Program-made: the position numbers and the translations under genes
Part shown: one piece after another, positions 21,477 to 31,681 of the stretch
Position numbering within the stretch: the stretch's first letter is position 1
How the letters are laid out: each line of letters opens with the position of its first letter
The notes under the pieces: model-generated
Seen by the model: only the letters and a program-made list of their open reading frames with translations
Database searches by the model: none
Told to the model about the DNA's origin: nothing
Source of the DNA: Rhynchopus sp. YZ270_cl-10
Lineage: Eukaryota > Euglenozoa > Diplonemea > Diplonemida > Diplonemidae
DNA: 64,000 bases
Direction of reading: 5' to 3'
NCBI GenBank assembly: GCA_964035575.1
Contig: OZ037915.1
Span: forward strand, 372,001-436,000

Positions 21477-23177
21477 CTACACATTCCACCCTTCTGCCGG
21501 CACCTCTGCCCCGTGCAGTGACATGTAGAAACTCCACTTCATATTATGCTTCCGCGCCACATGCTGCTTGAGACCTGCCTTTGTCAACCTCCGCCCTGCC
21601 ACAGAGGACACCGCACCGCACTCCCTGCACACACACCCCTCCTCCTCCTCCTCCCCCACCTCCACCCCCCCTTTCTCTTCGAAAAGCGCGACCACATCGT
21701 CGCCCATCTCCTCTGCAAGCTCAATGCAGGGGGTGTCACCGCAGCTCTGCGACCGATCTGCGTTGTGGGACAGCAGCAGCGTGCATATGTCGAGGCAACG
21801 CCGTTCCACCGAAATTCGGAGTGCCGTGTACCCCCCACCATCTACCAGAGCGCCCTGCGAAAGAAGCAAGGAGACCACAGAGACTCGCCGGGAAAATGCA
21901 GCGTACGTCAGGGCAACCCACCCCTGGGGGTCTTGAACCTCTAGCTCTGGCTGCAACGCGAGGAGCGCTTCGGTACCTCGTACTGCGCCGCACCTTGCTG
22001 CCTCCATTGTCGCAGTTCTTCCGTTCTGGCCTATCGCATTAACATTAAACTGCCCACCCCAGCCTTCCAACGCCTCCACCACCCCCCATTTCTTCAACTG
22101 CGCTAATCGAATGATCAGAGCCTCCTCTTCCCCTTCCTCTCCTACTTTAACATCGAAGGACACCCCCGCTTCTAATAACCCCTTAATTCTTACAAAATCT
22201 TCATTTAAACAGGAGTCCGCAACAATAGAATTCGGGCAATTAAAATCAAACCCTAGACCCGCAATGTTACGAAGAAATGAAGGATCGGAAAAGGCATCGC
22301 TGTTTGGAAGAAAATTAATGTTACATCCAGACTTCACCAATGAAGCCAGGGTGTGCTGGAGAAGGGGGCGGGTTAAGGTTGCAAAGAGGGTTTCAGCGGG
22401 TTGGAGCCCTGCGGAAATGAATATTTTTGAAATATTCCCGAATAGATCTTCAGTTCTCCTATTATGTGCCTCTGCGCCCACGACATTAGCAACAACAATA
22501 TTATGAAATGACAACAAATACGCAAATAGCTCGGGTCCATCTCTCTCGTCCACTACCCCTTCTTTCACCATTCTTTCCAACGCACTGTGTATCACACCGT
22601 GTCCACTATATGCAAATTGAATCATCGCGGAGATAACATTACCAAGCGGCTGTTGTCTGGAAAGGAGCGCCTCAGACACCCAATTTTGAAACCCGTTTGT
22701 TCTCAATAATCGAAACCACATCCATCGGGAAAGGGCATAGGAAATGTCGAAAAGCGCGTTCAGGAAGCTTGGGGTGAGCGAATCGATGATGGACCGTTCC
22801 CAGAGGGGTTTGTGGTGGTGCTCTGGAAAGGCTGTCAAGAGAAGCAGTAGGGTGGCGTGATCTCTCGCTGAGGATGCGGTTTGAAGGGCGTCTGTAGGGT
22901 CTTTGTCATCCAAAACAACTCCATTATTGCGTAGCTGTGTTCTCGCAGCATGTTTTGGACACGCTCTAACCTCCACAACACACCCTGCACTCAGCATCGC
23001 CACATTTTCCTCGCACAACACCACATCCTCCACCACCAAATGCAAATCAAAAACACCAGGTACAAACCCGACAGCGGCAACAGAAGAAGCCACAACGCTC
23101 TTCAACCCTGCAAGACGAGGCTCCCCATTGAATTCACAAGACACTTCTTCGGTGCCACAGCGGACAGTGAAGTCCAT
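21477..23177 (-). CDS. Ubl-like domain, ankyrin repeats and C2H2 zinc finger protein
   Basis: 566 residues from the Met of MDFTVRCGTEE; the ORF is open 98 codons further upstream, but that part is Phe/Lys-rich junk, and the paralogues at both window ends also start MD. Residues 1-80 match the Ubl-like start shared with genes at 1-854 and 63065-63847. The middle is helical; residues about 380-530 hold ankyrin-like units (NGRTATMEAARCGAVRGTEALL, GWVALTYAAFSRRVSVVSLL, GYTALRISVERRCLDICTLL in shortened form). Near the C-terminus is CRECG...LKQHVARKH, a C2H2-type zinc finger. Ankyrin repeats bind other proteins; nuclear or nucleic-acid contact through the finger is a guess. No intron is needed. 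Confidence 0.85.
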   Translation of the reverse strand: MDFTVRCGTEEVSCEFNGEPRLAGLKSVVASSVAAVGFVPGVFDLHLVVEDVVLCEENVAMLSAGCVVEVRACPKHAARTQLRNNGVVLDDKDPTDALQTASSARDHATLLLLLTAFPEHHHKPLWERSIIDSLTPSFLNALFDISYALSRWMWFRLLRTNGFQNWVSEALLSRQQPLGNVISAMIQFAYSGHGVIHSALERMVKEGVVDERDGPELFAYLLSFHNIVVANVVGAEAHNRRTEDLFGNISKIFISAGLQPAETLFATLTRPLLQHTLASLVKSGCNINFLPNSDAFSDPSFLRNIAGLGFDFNCPNSIVADSCLNEDFVRIKGLLEAGVSFDVKVGEEGEEEALIIRLAQLKKWGVVEALEGWGGQFNVNAIGQNGRTATMEAARCGAVRGTEALLALQPELEVQDPQGWVALTYAAFSRRVSVVSLLLSQGALVDGGGYTALRISVERRCLDICTLLLSHNADRSQSCGDTPCIELAEEMGDDVVALFEEKGGVEVGEEEEEGCVCRECGAVSSVAGRRLTKAGLKQHVARKHNMKWSFYMSLHGAEVPAEGWNV

Positions 23178-24325
23178 AAAAAAAAGAGAGGATTTTATGC
23201 AAAAAATTCTTTTAAAATTGGTACAACGAAGGAGGGGGTTGTGTATGAGAGTGGGGGAAGAAATGGCAAAAAAAGTTACCCCCCCCTTTTTTTTAACAAC
23301 GGATCCACTACTTTCCTTCAAGACTAACCGGATGACATAAAGATAAAAAAAAATGCTTTTTTTTTTGGAAGAGTGCACGTTGTGAGGAACGCAGACAACT
23401 GGAAAAAAAAAAAGGAAACGAAAAGAGAAGTTGAAAGTGCAAAAAAACACCTTACCGGACACAAAGAGCACTTCAATAATAAAATGAACAGTTCAGCGAG
23501 ATCCTAAGCCAAAGCCTCTTGTTGTGCTTCGCAAATAAAAAAAGGGTGAAGTTGATAGTGCAAAACGCGGGCACTTACTGAAACAACACACACTATACAT
23601 AATGATGGTAAAAGAGAAGGGGAGAGCTATGGGGGGAAAGATATGATATACCAGATGGAATGTTGGACCGGATTATAATTTGGACCAAAAATCTTGGGAT
23701 TTTTTGGCCGGAAAATAGATTGTCGTCCGGTCAACAAAATTTACGGTTTTGCTGGGAAAACTTACCGTATACGGAATTTTGTTTGGACATAATCCGGAAT
23801 TTTTTTTTTTTGGGACTTTTTGTCCAAAAATCGGGAACTTGGGACATTTATCTGTTCCAACGAAATCCTATGCACAGTATGCAGCAGACACCACTAAAAA
23901 CACCTTTTCTGCAAGGCATATGAAAAAAAGGAATCCTGGATTGGTGTTCGGAGGGGGCCTATATTGACAGGTCGTTGACATCCTTGACACAAAGGGGTGT
24001 CACTTTATAATTTGAGCGGGTTTTTTGGCAAACCCGCAAGCCCGCTCAAATTTGCGAAATGACGCCAGCTGCTTGATGAAAGAATCAAATGAGAAAGGAA
24101 ACAGTAAAAAAAGAGGAAAAACAACAACAACAAAATGAATGTATGGATCTCTTGGAGACACATAACTAACAAATGTCCTTTGACCTATTTTTGGGGGTAT
24201 TTTCTTTACTTTTATTTGTTTATACCCACCCACTCCCCCTCCCCCCCGCAACACCCAAAATATCAGCAGCGCACACGATGGAAACAGAAATTTGGTGTGA
24301 AAAAAAAGGAATCTTTTTTAGTTTG

Positions 24326-24464
24326 TTGGTGCTATCCGAGGGCGAGGTTTCACAAAAATTTCAATCCTATTCACAACTTTTCACAACGGTGTGGGTACAT
24401 AAGTTGTGAAATGTTGTGAAAAATTGTGAAAAGTTGTGAAACCCCGCCCCCCGAATAGCACCAA
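24326..24464. mobile_element. 139-bp MITE with TTCACAAC subterminal repeats
   Basis: Ends TTGGTGCTATCCGAGGGCGA.. and ..CGCCCCCCGAATAGCACCAA are inverted repeats; the interior is TTCACAACTTTTCACAAC and its complement. TTG stands on both flanks and may be a 3-bp duplication. A decayed relative lies near 11755-11825. Confidence 0.75.
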
Positions 24465-24755
24465 TTGTCCTGTATAATAAAAGGAAGGATGACAACTCAC
24501 ACCACACATGGCACACGATGGAAACAGTTTTGAAAGGGGTAGCATGGAAAAACGCGTTTCCCTCCCACGCACTGTTTATAAAAATATAGAAAACATTGAA
24601 CACCTGTATGCACCTTCCAGGCACAGCACTCAACACATCTGCTCATATTCCCACTACGTCTTTCAATTCGACAAGAAGCGCAAAACATTATTTTTTTGTT
24701 GTTATTAAAACTTGGTTGTGTATAGACACCCGAGGAGCGCCCCAATATTACTTAT

Positions 24756-24915
24756 TGAAAAGGTGTCACTTTGTCGTTCCCTCATCCCCCCTCCCCTTGT
24801 AGTTCTTTGATGCGTTGACGCTTCCACACCTTGTAGGGTGGGTGGTGTTACGGAGTATGGTTGGGGTTGAGTGAACGACGTTGACACTTTCCGCTCACAA
24901 AAGTAGTGTGCATAA
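24756..24915 (+). repeat. SINE-like repeat of ~155 bp, copy 3
   Basis: Begins AAGGTGTCACTTTGTCGTTCC, keeps the GATGCGTTGACGCTTCCAC and CGGAGTATGGTTGGGGTTGA blocks, and ends near CTTTCCGCTCACAAAAGTAG. It directly follows a TTGGTTGTGTATAGACACCC hairpin copy at 24707-24748. Confidence 0.85.
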
Positions 24916-25024
24916 AAAAAAAATAAAAAAAAAAATCTCAAAAACTCCTTTTGATAACGATGCACTCCGTTTTTCTTCTCGCATCTTTCTTGTTCTCTTA
25001 TCCCCTCCGTCCACCCCCCTCCCC

Positions 25025-25732
25025 TCAGTAAACAGTTTCCCCCGCACCGCTCATCGACAGATCCAGGTCCGAGGCTTCTGGCATGTTCACCTCCCCTTCT
25101 TGGATGGTGCTGTAGCCATTGCGGCTGCAGCCGTTCCCCTCCAACGCACGGACAGCAGAGCTGCAGCAGAGCATCGAGAGGTTCACCACCGCAAATACGC
25201 AGGCAATACCAGCCACAAAGGGACCATAGCTGAGACGCACACCGGGGATCATTGCGAGGGAATACTGGCCGACGATGAGGCAATCATCACTCTCCGTGAA
25301 GGACATCCCATACGCGAACCCCATCAATGCTGTGAAAAAGAACAACGCAAACACAGTCAACGCGTGGGTCACCTTAAGCGCAGTCCGCAGGGCCCTCCGT
25401 GTCGGCAGACGTGCTGTGGTGTGGCCAGCGAGGGTAAGGTGGAGGATAGCAGAAATCAGCAGAAACGAAGCCGAGCCAATCCCAAACCCCTGCGCTCCGT
25501 GGACGCAGAGAACCCGGTCTGAGCATTTGTCATCGGTTGGTTTGAAGTGCCCGGTGCTCACCCCGCCGATCTTCGGGGTCTGGCAGGACCACAGACCGCA
25601 TTTGAAACTCAGCGTTTCTATTTCATTGTCAAGCGACACCGTCAGCCAACTGTCATCAAGTAACACAGTCAGCGCTACCCCAACAAGACAGAGCACAGTC
25701 AGACCGCTCTGGATGATGGAGTCAATTTGCAT
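25025..25732 (-). CDS. Four-helix membrane protein, claudin/amastin-like
   Basis: 235 residues, single exon. Predicted membrane helices lie at about 8-25, 83-103, 121-145 and 165-190, with a first extracellular loop carrying CGLWSCQTP, close to the W-GLW-C-C motif of the PMP22/claudin/amastin group. Two further Cys in that loop (DKCSDRVLCVHG) could form disulfides. The last 45 residues form a polar cytoplasmic tail with GYSTIQEGE and an acidic patch. Such proteins sit in the plasma membrane, as junction or surface proteins; the exact subfamily cannot be told, and amastin kinship is possible but not proven. A MITE copy (25838-25907) lies about 100 bp upstream of the start. Confidence 0.8.
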   Translation of the reverse strand: MQIDSIIQSGLTVLCLVGVALTVLLDDSWLTVSLDNEIETLSFKCGLWSCQTPKIGGVSTGHFKPTDDKCSDRVLCVHGAQGFGIGSASFLLISAILHLTLAGHTTARLPTRRALRTALKVTHALTVFALFFFTALMGFAYGMSFTESDDCLIVGQYSLAMIPGVRLSYGPFVAGIACVFAVVNLSMLCCSSAVRALEGNGCSRNGYSTIQEGEVNMPEASDLDLSMSGAGETVY

Positions 25733-25837
25733 TGTTTTGATTTACTTATTTTTTTGTCCTGAAGAGGGAAAGGAAGGGGTCGTAGAAAAGACGTGTTCAG
25801 TTTGATCACAAAATCGTTCTCGTCTAAAGTTCCAACG

Positions 25838-25907
25838 TTGGTGTGGCCGACGACCCCAAAATAGCAGAAAATAGCACAAAAAATAGCACCCCCTTTCAGC
25901 CACCAAA
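25838..25907. mobile_element. ~70-bp MITE (TTGGTGTGGCCGA ends)
   Basis: GTTGGTGTGGCCGACGACCC, then AAAATAGCAGAAAATAGCAC units, then TTTCAGCCACCAAAC. The outer parts are inverted repeats. A copy with the same interior lies at 52824-52902 inside an intron of the flippase gene. Confidence 0.75.
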
Positions 25908-26410
25908 CTTGGAGTACTCGTTGTGTTTTTTTTCACCGTGAGAGGCTCACGCCAACTCGACCGTAAAAAATGTTCGACCTTTTCAGAATTTTTCTGCAAG
26001 TTCGTTATCGATAAAAAACCCCCCTCCTTTTTTTGAAATATCGGTGATGTATTGGTGACTGTTTTTTGCACCGTACCTTTTTTTCTAATTTTTTTTTTTG
26101 TTCAGCACAATTCAGCAAATCTTAGTTGTTTGTACTTTTTTTTTCTCCATTTATTTTTGCATTTATTTAGCTTCTTTTTTACTTTGCAAATATTTCTCAT
26201 CAGCAATTTGATGATTTGCAGTGAATGTAAAAAAGAAGAAAAAAACAAAACATTCCTCGTCAAAACACATGGAGAAAACAAAAATCAAACAGAAAAGCTA
26301 AGAGCGTGCAGGGCACAATCGATGGGGGTGAAGAGATCATAGTGAAAAATAGGGAGGAAAGTGGGAGGGACAAGCTAAATCTCAGATTCAAAAAAAAAAA
26401 AAAAGAAAAA

Positions 26411-26450
26411 TTTATAAGATGACCCTAAGCCTCTCCTGCTTAGTCACCTT
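26411..26450 (+). repeat. Hairpin repeat, TATAAGATGACCC family
   Basis: TTTATAAGATGACCCTAAGC, loop CTCTCCT, then GCTTAGTCACCTT; one loop base differs from the copy at 2467. Confidence 0.85.
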
Positions 26451-26659
26451 TTTAAAAAAAAGGCGGGTGTTTTTTTTTCTTGTAGGTTTGCTTATTTGAG
26501 TGCTTTGAATTTGTATCTGTTTCTGTCTTGTGTTTGCCACAGTCTCACAAATCCGTATAAAAAAAAATCCACTTTTTTTTTTCCACTCTTTTTTTTTGCT
26601 TTCTGGTTTCTTGGTGAGATAAAAGCAAAAAAGAATGCAGAGTGTTTTCCACGGTGGTT

Positions 26660-26725
26660 TTGGGTGGCATGACATGCCACCCAAGATTTTTGGGGTGGTT
26701 TTTGGGTGGCATATATGCCACCCAA
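26660..26725. repeat. Two successive GGGTGGCAT palindromes
   Basis: TTGGGTGGCATG-A-CATGCCACCCAA (26660-26684) and the perfect 24-bp palindrome TTGGGTGGCATA/TATGCCACCCAA (26702-26725), joined by a shared AGATTTTTGGGGTGG-like linker. GGGTGGCATA also occurs near 60708. Confidence 0.8.
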
Positions 26726-27138
26726 GATTTTCTTCTTTTTTTTTGAGTGTTGTATGACCTGTGACCCCACCACGGAGAGCACGTGGCTCGCTGAGTTGCT
26801 CGAATTGCCTGCAGCTACCCAACAAACATCATCACCGTCTCAGCTTCCTTCACGAGCCGTTCAGCCTCCGCCACCTTCACAAGCCAAAGTAAATAGGGCA
26901 AAAGTAGCGTACCGTGCGCCTGCGGCGCTCTTACTGTCTTCATAAAGACAAAAGCACATTGCCAATATTGTGAATAGTGCAATTTTTTCCGCCTGCGGCG
27001 CCTACCTCCCTCCTCTCTCCTTCCTGTGATTGACAGGGAGTCGCGCGCGCGACGACCGCTAGGGCTCGAAGAAAGCTCGGGGGGGCCAAATTTTGAGACC
27101 AAAAACCAAGCGGAAGCCCTGTTCGGGTAAATCAGGTA

Positions 27139-29490
27139 CCTACCCCCCCCCGTGCATAAGTCTGCGTATAAGTCCGATTTTTGGGGGGGCTGAGGGCCTC
27201 CGGACTTATACACGGGGTTTCGGACTTATGCACGGGTATCGGACTTATACACCGGTTTTGTGCACCCAGGTACCCAGACCCATGAGGTGTCACGTGACCT
27301 CAGTGTGAATGACCCACACATGAGGGAATGTGACACCGCAAAATTTAACGGCCGTTTTCAACGCCGCAGGCAGGCCAAATAGCGTTTGACTCGGAGGAAT
27401 GCCTGTGCAGGTATCAAACATGAGAACCAACTCCCAGCAACAAGGGGCGCCTTTTGGCTGTTGAGACTGTTTGGGGTGCAAAGTTTTCCACAATTCCAGT
27501 TCCAGTAACAGTTCGCATCTTTGAGAATTGTGAGGATGATGTTTTGACATGAGAAGCGCGAATATGATCCCTGGTGAATACACCGCCAATAAAAATAAAG
27601 TTACGCTCGCTTCGCTCGCGGAAAAACACCCCAAAAATTTTCCCCCGCTCGCTTCGCGAGCGGGAAAACGCCCCCAAAAAAATTCTCCCCACCACCAATA
27701 CACAAAACCGGTGTATAAGTCGGCCTGTGCATAAGTCCGATCCTGAGCCCAAATCTGCCCGGACTTATACACGGGTCATCGGACTTATGCACGGGTAATG
27801 GGGGTCGGACTTATGCACGGGGGGGGGGGGGGTATAGGGGGGTCCACGTAGAAGGAATTCCTTAAGGATTTGCTGTCCCAAACCCATTTTTTTGAAATTT
27901 AGGTGAAGAAACCCACTAAAAAGGTCGTACCTGGCCGCAAATCGCCCTGGGGATCACGAAAATATCCCATTAAACCACCTGACAACCTCTACAGAGACTT
28001 TCCTGGTTAAAAAAAATCGGTTTTTTGTGAAAAATCTCCAAAAATAGCGTCATCAAATCGTCATCAACATGGGCTAAAATGCAACACTTACCAAAAAAAT
28101 TCTCCAATCAGACAAAAATCCTTCTAAACACCCGAAAAACACCCCAGTCCACATCCGGTGGGGTCCCAGGGTGGAAATATATAGTTTTTACAGCTTTTAG
28201 GGGTCCTGTGTGGGCCCCAGATGCATTTTGCAGTGGGTGTGTGTGCCCCAAACGCTTAAAAGTACCCTTTTTTTAGTCACTTTTTTGACTTTTTTTGTAC
28301 CTGAAAACCCCCAAAAAAGTGCCAAGGTAGTCGGAATGGTGTCCAAACACCCAGGAAAATGTCCCCCAGACCCCATGTAGGGTGAAAAATAGCATTTTGG
28401 GCACTTGGGAGGGTTTTATAGGCCATGCAACACTTATGCAACACTTAAGCAACGGCTATGCAACGCCTAGCAGAAGACCACTTATTTACCAAAAAAAAAT
28501 AATACCAATTCATTCAAAACACCAAAAAACCACCTCGGTCCACCTCCAATGAGGTCCCGAGGTGGAAATGTGTGGATTTTGCAGCTTTTTGGGGTCCCTG
28601 GGGGGTTTTTGAGGGTGTTTTTGTGTCTGCAACGCTTAAAATAACGGTATTTCCCCCCATCCTTTTGACGTATTTCGCACCCAAAATAAAAACCCTAAAA
28701 GGCGTATTCAGGCAGTCGCAGAAGTGTCTAAATCCCTCCGAACTGCCTGACATACCTCCCGAGCTGTGGAAAATCGCACTTGCAACACTTACTGGGGCTT
28801 TTTGGTCCCTGAAAATGAGAACGTACCCTGTGCCTAAGTGCAGTAAAGCCTTCCTTGCCTCCTCCTATGACCAATGATTCGTGCGAATCCATTGTCGGTG
28901 TCCTTGACCAAGTTGCAAGCCACCACGGAAGGAGCCAGCACCCCGACAACACCGACCCACTGTCGCTGAAACCTAGACATCCTCTACAGTCTAGGTTGGG
29001 TTCCGTATCTCTCAAGGGAAGAACTTGCCGCAGGATACACCAAGCGCACCACAAAGGCAGGTCCATGCAAAGCACCCAGAAGTAGCAACTTGAAAAGTAC
29101 AACACTAAAGTGCTTCATCTCTTCACAAAGACAGAGTTGCGGGAATTTGCGGCAGATTGTGCACCCCTTGACGGCGAAGACACCGGTACGATGAATAAGG
29201 AGCCTCTGGTCGCTATGCTGTCTCAGTGAGCAGTACAGGGATTCTATAGGCATATTAGGGGGTATAATTCCATGGAAAAAAGCGGAAAAAGCGGAAAAAA
29301 ACACCAAAAAAATCAGAAAAAAGTGCGAAATAGTGCTCAAAAGTGTGTTTTTCGTGGTTTTGGGTGATTTTTTGGGGGTTTGGGGGTGTTTTGAGGTGTT
29401 TTTTCGGGTTTTTCGCGGGTTTTTACAAAAAAAAGTGGTTTGGGACAGCAAAAACGGCCGGACGGACCCCCCTAGGGGGGGGGGGGTAGG
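27139..29490. mobile_element. TA-inserted MITE (CCTACCCCC ends) split by a second element
   Basis: The left end CCTACCCCCCCCCCGTGCAT follows TA (27137-27138). Subterminal CCCGTGCATAAGTCCGA-like repeats occur at both ends in inverted orientation. The apparent right end at 27820 runs into a G-tract that is interrupted; the tract resumes at 29475 and ends GGGTAGG followed by TA (29491-29492). So the ~0.7-kb MITE is split by the ~1.64-kb element at 27835-29474. The interior contains CCCGCTCGCGAAGCGAGCGGG-type hairpins (27650-27662) and a gene-like stretch without a conserved ORF. A second, unsplit copy in the other orientation is at 58538-59222. Confidence 0.82.
27835..29474. mobile_element. Non-autonomous element, TAGGGGGGTC ends, inside a MITE
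   Basis: It starts TAGGGGGGTCC and ends GGACCCCCCTA, and sits in the G-tract of the MITE above. A shorter relative at 61694-62734 has ends TAGGGGGGTCAGTG/CACTGATCCCCCTA and also lies in a G-tract. The two share a ~157-bp block (27881-28037 and 61738-61893) at high identity. Inside, a unit with GGTGGAAATATATAG..CAGCTTTT.GGGGTCC is repeated (near 28150 and 28545). At 29094-29229 a plus-strand stretch reads HLFTKTELREFAADCAPLDG-like, weakly SAP-domain-like. No transposase was recognised. Confidence 0.75.
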
Positions 29491-29844
29491 TACAGTGTTT
29501 AAGAGGGGGCCTTCCGCGCGGGAGAATTTTTTTTTTGGCCTAAAAAAAATTATGCCACCCAAAAAAAAAAATGTCAGATCCTGGAAAACACCCTGGAATG
29601 GGGAAAAAAAGAGAGAAAAAAAATTAAGTTGGTCTACGGGTAAGTGACATTCGACTATGTTGAAACACAGCGAAAACTCTTACAAAATGGGGGCGCAAGA
29701 AACTACAGAGGAAAAGTTTGCTAAGATTGAACCCCGAAGCCTCTCTCTGTGCTTTAGTCAACCTTTTTTTTGATCACATTCGTTATAAAAAAAAAAAAGT
29801 GACTAAGCAACGAGAGGCTTCGTGTTTATCAAAGTAAAAAAGCG

Positions 29845-29894
29845 CGAAGTTGATAGTGCAAAACGCCTCTGGGACGTAGGGCACTGACACTCCC
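29845..29894 (+). repeat. Hairpin repeat, GATAGTGC family
   Basis: GAAGTTGATAGTGCAAAACG..GCACTGACACTCC. It follows an inverted copy of the CTAAGC hairpin at 29799-29830, itself facing a direct copy at 29717-29765. Confidence 0.8.
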
Positions 29895-31681
29895 GCAAAA
29901 ATATAAAATAAAATAAAATAAACACAGCCTCTGAGAGCTTGGAAGGAAGGAAGGCGAACGAGGGAGCGGGGGTTGGTGAGAGAGAGAGAGAGAGAGAGAG
30001 AGGAGGGAGAAGACCTAGAAATTTGAACGAAGCATGCTGCACCGTTCAAAAAAGGGTTTTCTCGCCAATAAAACAAAATGAAAAATAGGGCTTTTTATTG
30101 AATCAAATTTATGTCATCAGATTCAAAGGTTGTGATCTTTTTTTTTTTGTATTTTTTTTTCGAAAAGATGAACTGAGGGCTCTGAACAGCTGGAGAGAGA
30201 AAAAAAACACAGCTGAAGAGACACAGTACAGCATTTTAAAGGGCTTGTTGTGGAACAAAGAAAAGAATAGTAAAAAAAGACTGCTTCCTGTGATGAAAGG
30301 GTCAGATGCTGGGACAGCTGATATGACATGCAGAAAGATCGCCTGTCTTTTCAGCCTGAACCTCCTGCAAGAACACCAGACAACGTTTGGGGGTACAGAC
30401 ACTGTGTCCACAACAGAAATGACAAAAAGGGAAATTTGACTTTTAGAAATCGATAAAACAAAAAAAAAAAAAAAAAAGGGAAAATCAATTTGAACTGGGA
30501 AGAGGCTTCTTTCGGGGCGTAGCCTCCTGACCGAAGTGCTCACAAAATTGCTACAACAAAACATGGTTAAATGTGTGCAGCAGATGATGCGGCGGAGGGG
30601 CAAATTAAACACATTGAAAGAAAGAGAACGGACGGCCTACACAGCAGCCACCTGCCCTATCGGTGGGGAAATAAATGATGACAAAGACTTGAAAAAAAAC
30701 TTTTGCGTTGCCAAGAAGGCTCACGCAACACCGTTTCTCTTGATAGAAAAAAGCAACGGAAGGGGAAAAAAAAAAAACTCCGAGAGACCACTTGAGTGGT
30801 CGCTACGATGAGGAAAAAGTCTTCAAAAATAAAATGTATAAACAAAATTGGAAGAAATAATGAATACGCCTCGCGATGATACGTAGACATATTTCAAAAA
30901 AAAAATCTTCTTTTTTTTTTTTGCTTTTTTTTTTTGTAATGCACAGCACCTTATTGATGAGCAATGGCTCAAACGAAAGTACACAGTAACAAACAATGTC
31001 AAAAAAAAACAAAAAAAAACAAAAAAAGAAAGAAAAAAAACGTAGATGAACGTGCCTCTCGTGCACACACCATAAAACTAATCAAATGAACGATGAACTG
31101 TACCTCAATTGGCGCAGAGTGCATCGTTCAAAAAAAAATAGAGCAAAAAGTAAAAGACACGAAGTGGAATCTGTATAGCAATGTCTTCGGCTAAGAGCAC
31201 AAAGCATTGTATTTACAGGGGGGGAAAAGAAAAACAGAGAAAAAAAAATCAATCAGATCATCTTTTTTTTTGTCCACAGCAGTCAAAAAAAAAGACAAAA
31301 CAGATAGGTTGTGTGTACACATCGTGTAGTTCTTAGCGAAACTACGCCAATTGAGGACAATTGGGTGGTGACACTTTAGGCACTGTACTCACATACACCT
31401 TCCGGCTTTTGGCCATACCGTGCGTGGAAATATCCTAGTGGTAAAAAAAAAGGGGGAACACATGTGTATCACAATGTTGAATGATAGGAACTCTGCAAAA
31501 ACAAACAAAAAAAAAGGGGGGGGAGAGAAATGGTGATGATGATGGGTTTGGGGGAGGTACGTTGCGGCGTGTGTGCACAGGGCATCCAGAGAGGGCTCAT
31601 TTGATGCAAAATCATTTTGCAACAACAATATCAGAGACGCCCCCACAGTATCAGCACACTACACGTACAGCGGTAAAGTGC

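Larger units (their letters stand above)
23178..25024. other. Spacer with hairpins, MITE and SINE-like repeat
   Basis: No gene seen. Hairpin repeats lie near 23428-23475 and 23550-23580. An inverted repeat AATTTGAGCGGG/CCCGCTCAAATT lies at about 24008-24056. A 139-bp MITE is at 24326-24464 and a SINE-like copy at 24756-24915. Confidence 0.55.
25733..31681. other. 6-kb spacer dominated by nested DNA elements
   Basis: No gene recognised. It holds a MITE (25838-25907), hairpins (26411-26450, 29717-29765, 29845-29894), two GGGTGGCAT palindromes (26660-26725), the composite element 27139-29490, an (AG)n run near 29982-30001, and A/T-rich sequence. ORFs at 30098-30811 have repeat-like composition and no recognisable domain. 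Confidence 0.5.

Noticed and set aside
23660-23967. Plus-strand ORFs at 23.7-23.9 kb
   Set aside because: Sequence is built from TTTTGG/CCAAAA-like partial inverted repeats, without domain or codon-like pattern.
27290-27772. 160-codon minus ORF with a relative at 58617-59135
   Set aside because: The similarity is at DNA level within a MITE and frames are not kept between copies.
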